Assembly (NCBI GenBank): GCA_002499085.1
Contig: DAKD01000008.1
Span: 76,607 to 102,630, forward strand
From: Methanomassiliicoccales archaeon UBA280
GTDB lineage: Archaea > Thermoplasmatota > Thermoplasmata > SG8-5
Reading direction: 5' to 3'
Length of the DNA stretch: 26,024 bases
Part shown: positions 1 to 7,549 of the stretch, in pieces
Numbering within the stretch: position 1 is the stretch's first letter
Layout of the letters: each line of letters opens with the position of its first letter
Program-made: the position numbers and the translations under genes
Notes under the pieces: model-generated
What the model saw: the letters and a program-made list of their open reading frames with translations, nothing else
What the model was told of the DNA's origin: nothing
The model's database searches: none

Positions 1-1241
1 GGCGAGGTGTTCCTCCAGTAGGCTCCTGCCACTGTGCACTGGCTTGCCGGGGCTGTTGTGTCATAGCCGTAACCGACATCCGCTGCTGCCGGTGCTGCCT
101 CGACGTTTGATGCTGTGTCAGTTGCCCTGGTGTAGAACTGGTAGTATCCCTGTCCGCTCGCGAAGGCGAAGCTGAAGGAATACGGCGAGGTCGTGTCGGG
201 TGCTCCCGTCGCGGCCCAGGCGTTGAACGTAACGTTGTCCGCGCTGTACCTGAAGTACAGCTGGACGCTGGCCACCGAGCCGCCGCCCGTGTCGGATGCT
301 GTTGCGTCGATGGTTATCGGCGAGGTGTTGCGCCAGTAGGCTCCTGCGACCGTGCACTGGCTCGTCGGGGCCGTAAGGTCCCTGACGACGCTCTGCGCCC
401 TTGATGCGAAGTCGACTGCGCACATGTTCGTGTCTGTTCCTGCCGCGGGTGTCCTGTAGATTTCCTGGCCCGATGCCGGGTTGGCTGCGTTGGACATGAT
501 TGTGTTCTCGGGCTGTGTCATGCTTCCGCCGTACTCGACCCTGTCAACGACCCTCGTGTTGGTTGTGCTGATGAGCTTTATCGAGTTGCCTGTGTTGCTC
601 AGTCCGCCCCACTTGGTCATGTCGATGACCAGCGAGCCTGCTGCGGGTATCGGGTTGACGTTGTTCGTTATCAGTCCTGTCGGTATGTCGCTACCGACAG
701 TTGCGACAATTGCCTGGGCTGCGGCCGTGCCGACTGCCAGCGAGTAAGTTGACGCATCGACTGCTGCTGTGTGTCCGTTGTATATCACGATGTAGTCCGG
801 AAGACCTGTTACGGTCGACTGGGATGCTACAATCGATATCTTCAGCAGGATCGTGTCCGCTGCGTCAGCTGTCAGGTCGCCCGTGAAGGTGCCGCCGACA
901 GACCAGACATCGTTCTCTGCTGGTGCAAAGAACCTTGCCGTGGTGCCGGTCAGCTTTCCGACCGAGTACTGGATGACATCCGCAGCGACTCCGCCGGTCT
1001 TCACGGTGTCTGGCACCGTGTCGTCACCGACTGTGTCGAGCTCGATGTATCCGGTTGCACTCGATGTGCAGTTCCCGTATTCCACACCGTCTATCCAGCT
1101 TGAGATTCCCGTCGTGTTGTAGGTCGTGTCCCCGAGCCTTGTGAAGGGCAGCGGGGGGGCGGCCAGAACAGGCGAAAACACCATGCTGAGCAGCAGTATG
1201 GCTGTCATAAAACTAGCTCCTTTCATTAATTGGGTTTTCAT
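1..1241 (-). CDS. Secreted lamin-tail/Ig-like repeat surface protein (partial, C-terminus off the left edge)
   Basis: A reading frame of 413 codons stays open from ATG 1241 to the window edge. An AGGAGG Shine-Dalgarno six bases before the ATG fixes the start. Residues 1-27 form a signal peptide with a hydrophobic core ending VLA, so the product is exported. The middle, to about residue 280, is Ser/Thr/Asp-rich beta-type sequence; its last part (VDRVEYGG, then GQEIYRTPAAGTDT and a DF) resembles the end of a lamin-tail domain. From about residue 289 comes an Ig-like/Big-type repeat beginning TAPTSQCTVAGAYWRNTSP. It starts again 318 nt (106 aa) later, at the window edge, so these domains are in tandem. 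The most likely role is a cell-surface or adhesin-type protein; the domain names are by eye. Any C-terminal sorting signal for the archaeosortase at 4229 lies outside the window. Confidence 0.8.
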   Translation of the reverse strand, partial: MKTQLMKGASFMTAILLLSMVFSPVLAAPPLPFTRLGDTTYNTTGISSWIDGVEYGNCTSSATGYIELDTVGDDTVPDTVKTGGVAADVIQYSVGKLTGTTARFFAPAENDVWSVGGTFTGDLTADAADTILLKISIVASQSTVTGLPDYIVIYNGHTAAVDASTYSLAVGTAAAQAIVATVGSDIPTGLITNNVNPIPAAGSLVIDMTKWGGLSNTGNSIKLISTTNTRVVDRVEYGGSMTQPENTIMSNAANPASGQEIYRTPAAGTDTNMCAVDFASRAQSVVRDLTAPTSQCTVAGAYWRNTSPITIDATASDTGGGSVASVQLYFRYSADNVTFNAWAATGAPDTTSPYSFSFAFASGQGYYQFYTRATDTASNVEAAPAAADVGYGYDTTAPASQCTVAGAYWRNTS

Positions 1242-1377
1242 TTTCGTTCCTCCTCTCAATTCTCTTTCTCCATTTTTTAAAAAACAACACAAAACCCCAG
1301 AAAACCCGTGTGAAGATGGATTTCTATCCCCCCAAGGGATCGGAGTTTCGCTTGTTTTTTCTCTTGTTAGTCTCCCC

Positions 1378-1400
1378 TATATACAGAGGTATTTATATAC
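1378..1400 (-). promoter_or_regulatory. TATA region and long leader of the surface protein
   Basis: On the minus strand GTATATAAAT lies at 1391-1400 and a second TATA-like TGTATATAG just downstream at about 1379-1386. Either would start transcription near 1350-1375 and leave a leader of roughly 110-130 nt before ATG 1241. That is long beside the nearly leaderless promoters elsewhere in the window. The leader ends in a strong Shine-Dalgarno sequence. Confidence 0.5.
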
Positions 1401-1434
1401 CGTTTGGTACAACAATCGAACAATGCGATAACAT

Positions 1435-2295
1435 CTAGCCAGACCCGTTTCTCAGGGCTTCGGCAATGCAGTTTGCCGCGGAAATGACCGAGGTCGGGCG
1501 CTCGAGCGTGTCTGTCGAGAGCACCCTGTCGCATGCCGCCTCCAGCTTGGGCAGCGAGCCCCCCGTGAAAAGCCCGTGCGTGCAGGCCGCGAAGACCTTC
1601 TTGGCGCCCTGGGCCTTCAGCTGTTCGGCCGCTTTTATCACAGTCCCGCCGGTGGCGATTATGTCGTCCACGATCGCCACTGTTTTCCCGCCCACGTCCA
1701 GGTTCTTGGGCTTTATTTCGACGGTGGAGCCGTCTATCCTCTTCTTCTCCAGGAAGTCCCAGGGTATGCCTGCCGCTTCCGCTGCCAGGGCCGCCCTTTC
1801 CTTGGAACCCTCGTCCGGTGAGACAATCGCATCGACCGAATCATCTGCAAGGAATCTTCCTATCGTCGGCATGGCGCTGAGATTGCTGACCGGGACCGCG
1901 AAAGCCTCCAGTACCGAGACATTGTGAATATCCACCGTGAAGACCCTGTCGCATCCCAGGCCTATGTGCTTGGCCATCACCCGCGCGCTCACTGCCTCGC
2001 CCTCCGCGAAGCTCTTGTCCTGCCTGGCATAGCCGAAGTACGGCACGACCGTGGTGATGCTCTCGGCGCCGGAGTTCCTCACCGCGTCCTGCAGAAGGAG
2101 GAGCTCGATTGCATTCGGATCCGGGTACGTGGACTGGACAATTACAGCCTCATGGCCTTTCAGAGACTCCTTCACCTTGACATAGCATTCCTGGTCCGGG
2201 AACCTTTTTATCTCCACATCGGCCGTCCTGCATCGCAATATTTCCGCCAGCGATTTCGTTAGCATGCCCGAGGCCGAACCTGTGACTACAATCAT
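1435..2295 (-). CDS. prs: Ribose-phosphate pyrophosphokinase (PRPP synthetase)
   Basis: Makes 5-phosphoribosyl-1-pyrophosphate from ribose 5-phosphate and ATP in the cytosol, feeding purine, pyrimidine, histidine and tryptophan synthesis. The 286 aa match the compact archaeal class. Visible motifs are the N-terminal VVTGSAS loop, the flexible-loop motif YFGYARQDKSF near residue 90, the pyrophosphate-loop type SPDEGSKERA near residue 165, and the PRPP-binding signature VAIVDDIIATGGT near residue 215. ATG 2295 lies about 38 nt from a TATA box (CATATAAAT, 2329-2337), so the mRNA is nearly leaderless. It is divergent from the beta-helix gene at 2406. Nucleotide salvage enzymes of the AMP pathway lie at the far right of the window but are not in the same operon. 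Confidence 0.95.
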   Translation of the reverse strand: MIVVTGSASGMLTKSLAEILRCRTADVEIKRFPDQECYVKVKESLKGHEAVIVQSTYPDPNAIELLLLQDAVRNSGAESITTVVPYFGYARQDKSFAEGEAVSARVMAKHIGLGCDRVFTVDIHNVSVLEAFAVPVSNLSAMPTIGRFLADDSVDAIVSPDEGSKERAALAAEAAGIPWDFLEKKRIDGSTVEIKPKNLDVGGKTVAIVDDIIATGGTVIKAAEQLKAQGAKKVFAACTHGLFTGGSLPKLEAACDRVLSTDTLERPTSVISAANCIAEALRNGSG

Positions 2296-2405
2296 CTCGA
2301 CACCGCTGACCGAGTAGTTGATTCATGGATTTATATGTTGGGAAAGCTAACCTTTTGGACAAAAGAATTATATAGCCAATCTGAGTTGGAACTTCGGGGA
2401 AAAAC
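2296..2405. promoter_or_regulatory. Divergent promoter region between prs and the beta-helix gene
   Basis: This 110-bp spacer holds a minus-strand TATA box (CATATAAAT, about 2329-2337) for prs and a plus-strand one (AATTATATAG, 2367-2376) for the gene starting at 2406. Each sits about 30-40 nt before its start codon. No clear operator palindrome was seen. Confidence 0.55.
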
Positions 2406-3227
2406 ATGGTGAAGAAACAGACGCTCGAAACTGTGACCAGCGACCCGATGATGGACTATCTGAGGATGAAACTGAGCATACCACATGTCGGCAGAATCAG
2501 ATGGGTGGCGGTAACCGGCAGCGACACCTTGGGAAATGGGTGTTACGACAACCCTTACAAGACCATAAATTTCACAGTCAGCAAATGCACTCCGAACAAC
2601 AACGACGTGGTGGCGATAAAGTCGGGGGCATACGATGAAAACACCTCTCCATACGGGGTAACGGTCAACATACCGGGAACCATAATCATGGGAGCGGGCA
2701 ATCCGGCATCCGTCACCGTCAGGAATTCGAAGACAACTATACCAGCCTCGAAATGCGTTTTTTATGTCAGCGCCCCCAATGTCATCATATGCAACATCCT
2801 AATCAACGAAACGAGAAATGTCGTCACCGGAATCCAGACAGCGGCAGAATACACAAGCATCCAGGACATCATTTTTTCCGGCAACATGAGGACCGGCATC
2901 ATGACGTTCAACCACACAACGATTCGGGATTGCTGGTTCGAAGGCATGACGTATGATGGCATCCAGGTCAATTTTGCACATGCGATAATCGAACACAATT
3001 TCCTGATGAACATCGGAGGAACCGCGATAAACATCGCATGCCAAGCCGATGGCTTCCGCAATGTGTTATACGGCAATGTGATAAACGGCGCTGGACTGAC
3101 TGCCACGGGCATCGCCGCAAACGGCAGCAACAACCTCATCGCGAAAAACGTGGTGGGTGGCTGCGCGAACTGGAACTCGGACACGGGCACTGGGAATATC
3201 TGGCTAGATAACAAGAATGCACCGTAG
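2406..3227 (+). CDS. Right-handed parallel beta-helix (NosD/pectate-lyase-like) protein
   Basis: The protein has 273 aa. From about residue 30 it shows a DUF1565/NosD-type opening (VAVTGSDTLGNG, then NPYKTI and DVVAIKSGAYDE), followed by successive short beta coils with alternating hydrophobic residues and Asn ladders, such as NVIICNILINETRN, TTIRDCWFEG, AIIEHNFLMNIGG and NLIAKNVVGG. That pattern is typical of right-handed beta-helices that bind or process polysaccharide or act as surface or tail-fibre structures. There is no signal peptide or membrane segment, which is unusual for this fold; the N-terminus is charged (MVKKQTLETVTSD). A TATA box at 2367-2376 and a GGGGA-type ribosome site precede ATG 2406. 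The fold assignment is fairly safe; the function and location are unknown. Confidence 0.7.
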   Translation: MVKKQTLETVTSDPMMDYLRMKLSIPHVGRIRWVAVTGSDTLGNGCYDNPYKTINFTVSKCTPNNNDVVAIKSGAYDENTSPYGVTVNIPGTIIMGAGNPASVTVRNSKTTIPASKCVFYVSAPNVIICNILINETRNVVTGIQTAAEYTSIQDIIFSGNMRTGIMTFNHTTIRDCWFEGMTYDGIQVNFAHAIIEHNFLMNIGGTAINIACQADGFRNVLYGNVINGAGLTATGIAANGSNNLIAKNVVGGCANWNSDTGTGNIWLDNKNAP

Positions 3228-3295
3228 ACGTGATTATAAGATTCTTCGCAATCAATACAGAACCGCCCATTTGGGAAATGCACTATAACGGCCAA

Positions 3296-3305
3296 ACGCT
3301 TATAT
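3296..3305 (+). promoter_or_regulatory. TATA box for the epimerase-archaeosortase genes
   Basis: CGCTTATATC lies about 27 nt before ATG 3328, the spacing expected for a leaderless archaeal transcript. The 100-bp spacer 3228-3327 shows nothing else recognisable. Confidence 0.5.
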
Positions 3306-3327
3306 CCAACCTGGAGAATTAACATCC

Positions 3328-4218
3328 ATGAAAATCCTTGTCACGGGCTCGGCGGGTCAGCTGGGCTCCTATCTCGTGGAGGCGCTGGCTGCCGAGCATC
3401 AGGTTACCGGGTTGGACCTGAGGGACACAAGGTGGCCTGTGAAGAGGGCAGAACAGGTGAAAGGCGATGTGGGCGACTACCGCCTGGCAATGAAACTTTG
3501 CCGGGGCAGGGACGCGGTCATCCATACCGCAGCCCAGGTGAGCGTTGAAAGGTCCGTTTCCGACCCTGTGATGGACGCCAGGGAGAACATTCTCGGGACC
3601 ATCAACATGCTGGAGGCGGCCACGAAATCCATGGTTGGGCAGTTCATCTACATCTCTTCGGCCGCGGTTTACGGCAACCCCGCGAAAGTGCCCATCGGAG
3701 AGGATCACCCCACAAGGCCTCTCTCCCCCTACGGGGTGAGCAAGCTGGCCGGCGAGAACTACGCATTCGCTTTCATGGAGACATACGGCCTCGGGGTCAC
3801 AAGCATACGCCCGTTCAACATCTACAGCCCCAGGCAGGATCCGGCCTCGCCCTACTCCGGAGTGATATCCAGGTTCGTGGACAGGGCCAAGGCCGGGGAG
3901 GGCCTTACAGTGTTCGGGGACGGCGCCCAGACAAGGGACTTCATCGCTGCGGAAGACGTCGTCCGCATGGTCGGGCTCTGCCTTGGCAACAAGAAGGCCA
4001 TGGGCCGGGCATTCAACTGCGGCACAGGCAAGGCCACGAGCGTCAACGAGCTGGCCAAAACGGTCGCGAAGCTCTCCGGAAAGAAGTTGGGCATAGAGCA
4101 CGCCGAGGAGCGCAAGGGCGACATAAAGCACAGCCTGGCTGACATCTCCGGGGCCAAAAAGGTGCTCGGCTTCAGGCCCGGGACGAAGCTGAAGGACGGG
4201 CTGTCCCGTTTCTTCTGA
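3328..4218 (+). CDS. NAD-dependent epimerase/dehydratase (UDP-glucose 4-epimerase-like)
   Basis: An extended short-chain dehydrogenase of 296 aa, slightly shorter than a typical GalE. Residues 6-14 carry the NAD-binding TGSAGQLGS (GxxGxxG), and the acidic DLRD after the second strand fits NAD(H). SSAAVYG and the catalytic YGVSK (YxxxK) are intact. The RPFNIYSPRQ stretch and the C-terminal LGFRPGTKLKDGL are typical of nucleotide-sugar epimerases and dehydratases. It probably interconverts a UDP- or dTDP-sugar for surface glycans or glycolipids; the exact substrate cannot be read. It is followed after 10 nt by the archaeosortase gene, suggesting co-transcription and a role in envelope assembly. 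Confidence 0.85.
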   Translation: MKILVTGSAGQLGSYLVEALAAEHQVTGLDLRDTRWPVKRAEQVKGDVGDYRLAMKLCRGRDAVIHTAAQVSVERSVSDPVMDARENILGTINMLEAATKSMVGQFIYISSAAVYGNPAKVPIGEDHPTRPLSPYGVSKLAGENYAFAFMETYGLGVTSIRPFNIYSPRQDPASPYSGVISRFVDRAKAGEGLTVFGDGAQTRDFIAAEDVVRMVGLCLGNKKAMGRAFNCGTGKATSVNELAKTVAKLSGKKLGIEHAEERKGDIKHSLADISGAKKVLGFRPGTKLKDGLSRFF

Positions 4219-4228
4219 GGGATGCTGG

Positions 4229-5386
4229 ATGAAGACTTCCGACAGGGTGCTGTTCGTCATCGGCCTGGTTCTGCTGTTCGCGGGCCTTGACCTGACGATC
4301 TTGCTGAGCCACATGAGCCGCCTGGTGGGCATTGCGCTGCTCGCCGCGGGCCTGGGCCTGTTGTTCTGGTCAGTGAGAAGCGAGGCCGCGCTTCCCGTGA
4401 AGAAGCCAGTCAAAGGCAGGAACATCGCGGCCAAGCTCATCGACATGCTCACATTGCAGGGCCGCCTCAGGGCCGTTTTGCCGGTCGCTGGATTGGCCGT
4501 CATTGCTGCGGTCGTCCTTTTCAACCTGGTGGTAAGAGATGAGTTCTACCTGGGCAGCAATGACTATGTGGCGCTGTTCCTGGCAGGCACACTGGTGGCC
4601 TACAATTACATACCGGCGAAATACGCTGTCGAAAGGGACTTCGCGATGCTTTTCAGCATTCTGCTTTTCCTTCTGCTGGTGATTCCGACAACCATGCTGA
4701 GCACGGGAGATAGCGGCGGGGCCGACACCAACACCCCACTGACCTATTATCTCCTCGTCATGCCGACGGCGGCGCTCGTCAGGCTGATGGGCGTGGATGT
4801 AGTTGCGCCGGTGCACAATGTGATCACCGACACCTATCTCTACAACCAGATGGAGATTCCGGGACCGGACGGGTTCCCGATCTCGCTGTCCATCGCCCTG
4901 TCCTGCTCCGGGCTGTACTCGGTGGCCATATTCGTTTCCGCGTTCATCGCGTTCGTGGCCGTGGAGTACAGGAAGTTCGACAGGGTTGTCGCCACGCTCC
5001 TGATGGTAGGCATAGCCCTGGCCTGGATAGCCAACATACTGAGGATGTGCATCATAGTGCTGGTCGGCACGCGCTACGGCGCCGAAACCATGGAATGGGT
5101 GCACAACAATATCGGAGAGCTTATATTCATGGCCTGGGTGACTGTGTTCTGGCTGTTCATGTTCCGGCGTTTCGGCATCCTTGACGGTAAAAAGCCGGCA
5201 GAAAAGAAGAAGGAGGAGCCGAGGAAGGGGCTGTGCCGGGTCTGCGGGGGGCCGCTGTCACCCACTATCCCTTCGAGGAAGTGCGAATGCGGCACGATAA
5301 CGCACACCGGATGCCTGGAATCCGGCGGCGGAAAATGCCCTGTCTGCGGCGATGCCTCCGGTCTTGCTCCAACCGATAAAACCTAG
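4229..5386 (+). CDS. Archaeosortase/exosortase-family transpeptidase with C-terminal RING/PHD-like zinc finger
   Basis: A multipass membrane protein of 385 aa. The catalytic triad of the exosortase/archaeosortase superfamily is recognisable: Cys226 in SIALSCSG, Arg272 in ANILRM and His292 in EWVHNNIGE, each at or inside membrane helices. Family members cleave C-terminal sorting signals of secreted proteins and transfer them to a lipid. About 90 N-terminal residues add two more membrane helices. After the last helix a Lys/Glu-rich linker leads to eight zinc-ligand-type residues, C336, C339, C352, C354, H359, C362, C370 and C373, in a C4HC3 order like PHD/RING fingers. This tail is not part of the core enzyme. 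The gene lies 10 nt after the epimerase and is probably in its operon. The subtype and target signal are unknown. Confidence 0.82.
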   Translation: MKTSDRVLFVIGLVLLFAGLDLTILLSHMSRLVGIALLAAGLGLLFWSVRSEAALPVKKPVKGRNIAAKLIDMLTLQGRLRAVLPVAGLAVIAAVVLFNLVVRDEFYLGSNDYVALFLAGTLVAYNYIPAKYAVERDFAMLFSILLFLLLVIPTTMLSTGDSGGADTNTPLTYYLLVMPTAALVRLMGVDVVAPVHNVITDTYLYNQMEIPGPDGFPISLSIALSCSGLYSVAIFVSAFIAFVAVEYRKFDRVVATLLMVGIALAWIANILRMCIIVLVGTRYGAETMEWVHNNIGELIFMAWVTVFWLFMFRRFGILDGKKPAEKKKEEPRKGLCRVCGGPLSPTIPSRKCECGTITHTGCLESGGGKCPVCGDASGLAPTDKT

Positions 5387-5390
5387 AAAT

Positions 5391-5400
5391 GTTTTAATAC
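5391..5400 (+). promoter_or_regulatory. TATA box for the Rab-like GTPase gene
   Basis: GTTTTAATAC, just after the archaeosortase stop, is centred 27-28 nt before ATG 5423 but only about 12 nt before the upstream ATG 5408. The spacing supports leaderless translation from 5423 and decides the start. Confidence 0.5.
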
Positions 5401-5422
5401 GAACCAGATGTTTTGCCGCAGC

Positions 5423-6256
5423 ATGGAGACAGTGAAGAAGAACATCATACTCCTCGGGGACGGGGCCACGGGCAAGACCAGCCTGGTGAGGCGCTTCGTC
5501 TCGGACCAGTTCAGCGACAAGTACATGACCACGCTGGGCTCCAAGGTCACGAAGAAGGACGTCTACATCAACACGCCGACCGGGCAGAAGCACATGGTCC
5601 TTCTGATCTGGGACATTCTCGGGCAGAAAGGATATCAGTACACACAGGCACTCTCCTTCGGGGGCATAGAGGGCGCTCTGCTCGTGTCCGACATAACAAG
5701 GGGAAGCACCCTTGACAGCCTCAAGGATTACTGGATTCCGTCGCTCGTCAGCGTGAGCGGGGCTTTGCCCATGGTGTTCCTCGGCAACAAGACCGACCTT
5801 CAGGAGCAGGCCGAGTTCGGCGAGAAAGAGCTTGCCGCTTTGGCAAAGGAATACGACCCCTGCAACCTGTCCAAGCAGATTTTCCTGACATGCTCCAAGG
5901 ACGGGAGGAACGTCGAGATGGCGTTCAGGGTTCTTGCCGAAGCCATCATGAGGAACACTGAGCAGGCGAAGCTGACCTATACCCAATATATTATGGATAA
6001 AACAGAGATTAACACTATCAGGGATGTCACTGACCACATCATAGCGGATTTCACGGACCAGTTCGGAGGCTTGGCCAATGCCGGGCCCGTCATCGAGGCG
6101 CAGATAATGAGGGTCGGCCTGGACATCAACAATCCGACGAAGAGAGAGCTCGTCGAGCTGGTGAATGCCCTTGCCGGGATAGAGGAGAGGTTCAAGCCCG
6201 AAAAGGTTGTCAGCATGAACAGGAGCAAGCGCCTTTACCTGGTGAATCTATTCTGA
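5423..6256 (+). CDS. Ras/Rab-like small GTPase with C-terminal extension
   Basis: A 277-aa protein. G1 is GDGATGKTS (residues 12-20), G2 a Thr in YMTTLGS, G3 WDILGQ (63-68, with the Gln used for hydrolysis in Ras), G4 NKTD (122-125) and G5 TCSK (from 156). This is a complete Ras-superfamily domain of about 180 aa. Archaeal members probably act as switches at membranes or in complexes with roadblock/longin-type partners. The last 95 or so residues are a mostly helical extension of unknown function with a conserved-looking GLDINNPTKRELVELV segment. There is no prenylation motif. The longer start at 5408 adds only MFCRS and would lie upstream of the expected transcription start. The 3' end overlaps the convergent gene at 6248 by 9 nt. 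Confidence 0.85.
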   Translation: METVKKNIILLGDGATGKTSLVRRFVSDQFSDKYMTTLGSKVTKKDVYINTPTGQKHMVLLIWDILGQKGYQYTQALSFGGIEGALLVSDITRGSTLDSLKDYWIPSLVSVSGALPMVFLGNKTDLQEQAEFGEKELAALAKEYDPCNLSKQIFLTCSKDGRNVEMAFRVLAEAIMRNTEQAKLTYTQYIMDKTEINTIRDVTDHIIADFTDQFGGLANAGPVIEAQIMRVGLDINNPTKRELVELVNALAGIEERFKPEKVVSMNRSKRLYLVNLF

Positions 6257-6757
6257 TTTCTTCCTCTCGCGGAGAAGTTCCAGCGTCTCCCTCAGGTCCC
6301 TGGACAGTCTCCTGATAATGAGCAGACCCCAAACTGCAGGGATCATGAAAAGAAGCACGGCGATAACAACATCGATATGGTCGACCCTGAACCCTTCTGG
6401 CCCGTTCACGTTGATTACCGAGGACGTGGTCCTTGCCTCTTCCCCTGTGTTCAGGACTGCTTTGAAGTAATAGACAGAAGTGCCTTCTTCAAGGCCGGTG
6501 CGCACAAAATAGTCCTTGCCGTCGGTGCTGTTGAGGTCCGATGCATCGACCTGGTCCATCTGAATGGCCGCTCCCTCGACATACAGCCAAACAGTGACCG
6601 GCGACTCCCCGGTGTAATGCACCGTGAATGTGTAAGTATCCCCGACCGTGCCCGTGGAGGGCAGCACCCTGGCCGACGTGAGTTCCGGGCTGGCCGATGC
6701 CAGGGGCGAGAGCATCAGGACAAGTGCAAATAGCGCTAACAGGGCCGGGAATCTCAT
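6248..6757 (-). CDS. Membrane-anchored extracellular beta-domain protein of unknown function
   Basis: The protein has 169 aa. Residues 1-23 are a signal peptide (a hydrophobic run ending SPLASAS). About 95 residues of Ig-like beta sequence follow (VGDTYTFTVHYTG, VTVWLYVEG, SVYYFKAVLNTGEEART). Residues 125-150 form a membrane helix (VVIAVLLFMIPAVWGLL), then an Arg/Lys/Glu-rich coiled tail of about 24 aa that would face the cytoplasm. This is a type I membrane protein layout. The tail is longer than in proteins processed by archaeosortase, and no clear sorting motif precedes the helix. A TATA-like GTAAATATCC about 28 nt before ATG 6757 suggests a leaderless mRNA. I do not recognise a family. 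Confidence 0.7.
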   Translation of the reverse strand: MRFPALLALFALVLMLSPLASASPELTSARVLPSTGTVGDTYTFTVHYTGESPVTVWLYVEGAAIQMDQVDASDLNSTDGKDYFVRTGLEEGTSVYYFKAVLNTGEEARTTSSVINVNGPEGFRVDHIDVVIAVLLFMIPAVWGLLIIRRLSRDLRETLELLRERKKSE

Positions 6758-6908
6758 GCATGAAGATATCTGATTTCGGATATTTACCAGTTTCGTAAGG
6801 TTTCCGGGACGGGCTCGGTAAACAAAAATATTATATACGGACTTGAAGATATAGGTTTAGATAGATATTTAATGTGTGTGTGCGCTTTTGTGTGCACAGG
6901 CGGAAGAA

Positions 6909-7304
6909 ATGAACAAGGAAAGGGTCGATGTCAGGGTGGAGCCGGAGCTCCTGGAGGAACTCGACGGGATAGCGGAGAGGCAGGGCCTCGGAAGCCGCAG
7001 CTCCGCCATAAGGGAGGCCATATCCTCCTATGTCGCGGAACACAGGGAAGGCTGGAACACCTCGGGCATCAACATCAGGATCCCCAGCAGGATCGCCGAG
7101 AAGCTGCAGAGGCATATCATGAACGGAGATGCCAGGGACGCGGACGAGGCAGTTGTCCTGGCCCTTGATTTCTGGCTCAGAGACCTTGAGATTTATTACC
7201 TGAGGCGGAGAGCCAAGCTTGAAAACATTGTCCGCGAGAACATCGCCTCGGACACAGCAGTCGAGGAGCTGAGGAGGAAAGGAAAGGATCTGGAGGGACT
7301 CTGA
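6909..7304 (+). CDS. Tandem ribbon-helix-helix (RHH) DNA-binding regulator
   Basis: A 131-aa protein with two RHH (Arc/MetJ/CopG-type) units. The first, residues 3-43, has strand VDVRVEPE, then helices LLEELDGIAERQG and SRSSAIREAISSYV. The second, residues about 52-95, has strand INIRIPS, then helices IAEKLQRHIM and DADEAVVLALDFWL. A charged helical tail follows. Such a protein could present both RHH halves in one chain and bind DNA as a regulator. Start ATG 6909 is chosen because the RHH strand follows at once and GGCGGAAG precedes it; an ATG at 6876 would add an odd Cys-rich MCALLCAQAEE. A TATA box (ATTATATACG, about 6829-6839) gives a leader of about 45 nt. The stop overlaps the next start (TGATG). 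Confidence 0.82.
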   Translation: MNKERVDVRVEPELLEELDGIAERQGLGSRSSAIREAISSYVAEHREGWNTSGINIRIPSRIAEKLQRHIMNGDARDADEAVVLALDFWLRDLEIYYLRRRAKLENIVRENIASDTAVEELRRKGKDLEGL

Positions 7305-7549
7305 TGGTAAGCTTAACCCATGACCTTGCGGACGGAGCCGCCCGCGAACACAGCGAAATCGGCCTGAGAGGTTTCACGAGGCTCGAGAGAATGCTTCTGT
7401 TCGCAGTCATCTCGGAATGCGAGAGGTGCATCGCCTCGGAAGGATACGACTGCTTTGACGCGGGAAAGAATGTCGGATGCCCGTTCGTGACCATCCGCGA
7501 GGAATACGATATGATAGACATCATGGAATGGAAGGAGATGGTACGATGA
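7304..7549 (+). CDS. Small four-cysteine protein of unknown function
   Basis: An 81-aa protein whose ATG overlaps the stop of the RHH gene (TGATG), and whose own stop overlaps the next ATG (ATGA). It is therefore almost certainly translated as part of a coupled operon. It begins with a helical part (residues 1-37) and has four cysteines, C39, C42, C50 and C59, that could hold a zinc ion. The C-terminus is acidic and methionine-rich (EEYDMIDIMEWKEM). I recognise no family. The context points to a partner or modulator of the RHH regulator. Confidence 0.65.
   Translation: MVSLTHDLADGAAREHSEIGLRGFTRLERMLLFAVISECERCIASEGYDCFDAGKNVGCPFVTIREEYDMIDIMEWKEMVR

Noticed and set aside
481..1122. Plus-strand frames in the first kilobase
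   Set aside because: They are shadows of the open minus-strand frame, which has a signal peptide, repeats and a perfect Shine-Dalgarno.
3319..4524. A 401-codon minus-strand frame opposite the epimerase
   Set aside because: Low-complexity Pro/Arg/His composition without motifs, and it covers a clear NAD-binding epimerase and the start of the archaeosortase.
6248..6757. Archaeosortase substrate
   Set aside because: The membrane helix is followed by about 24 charged residues, unlike the short basic tail of sorting signals, and no known motif precedes the helix.
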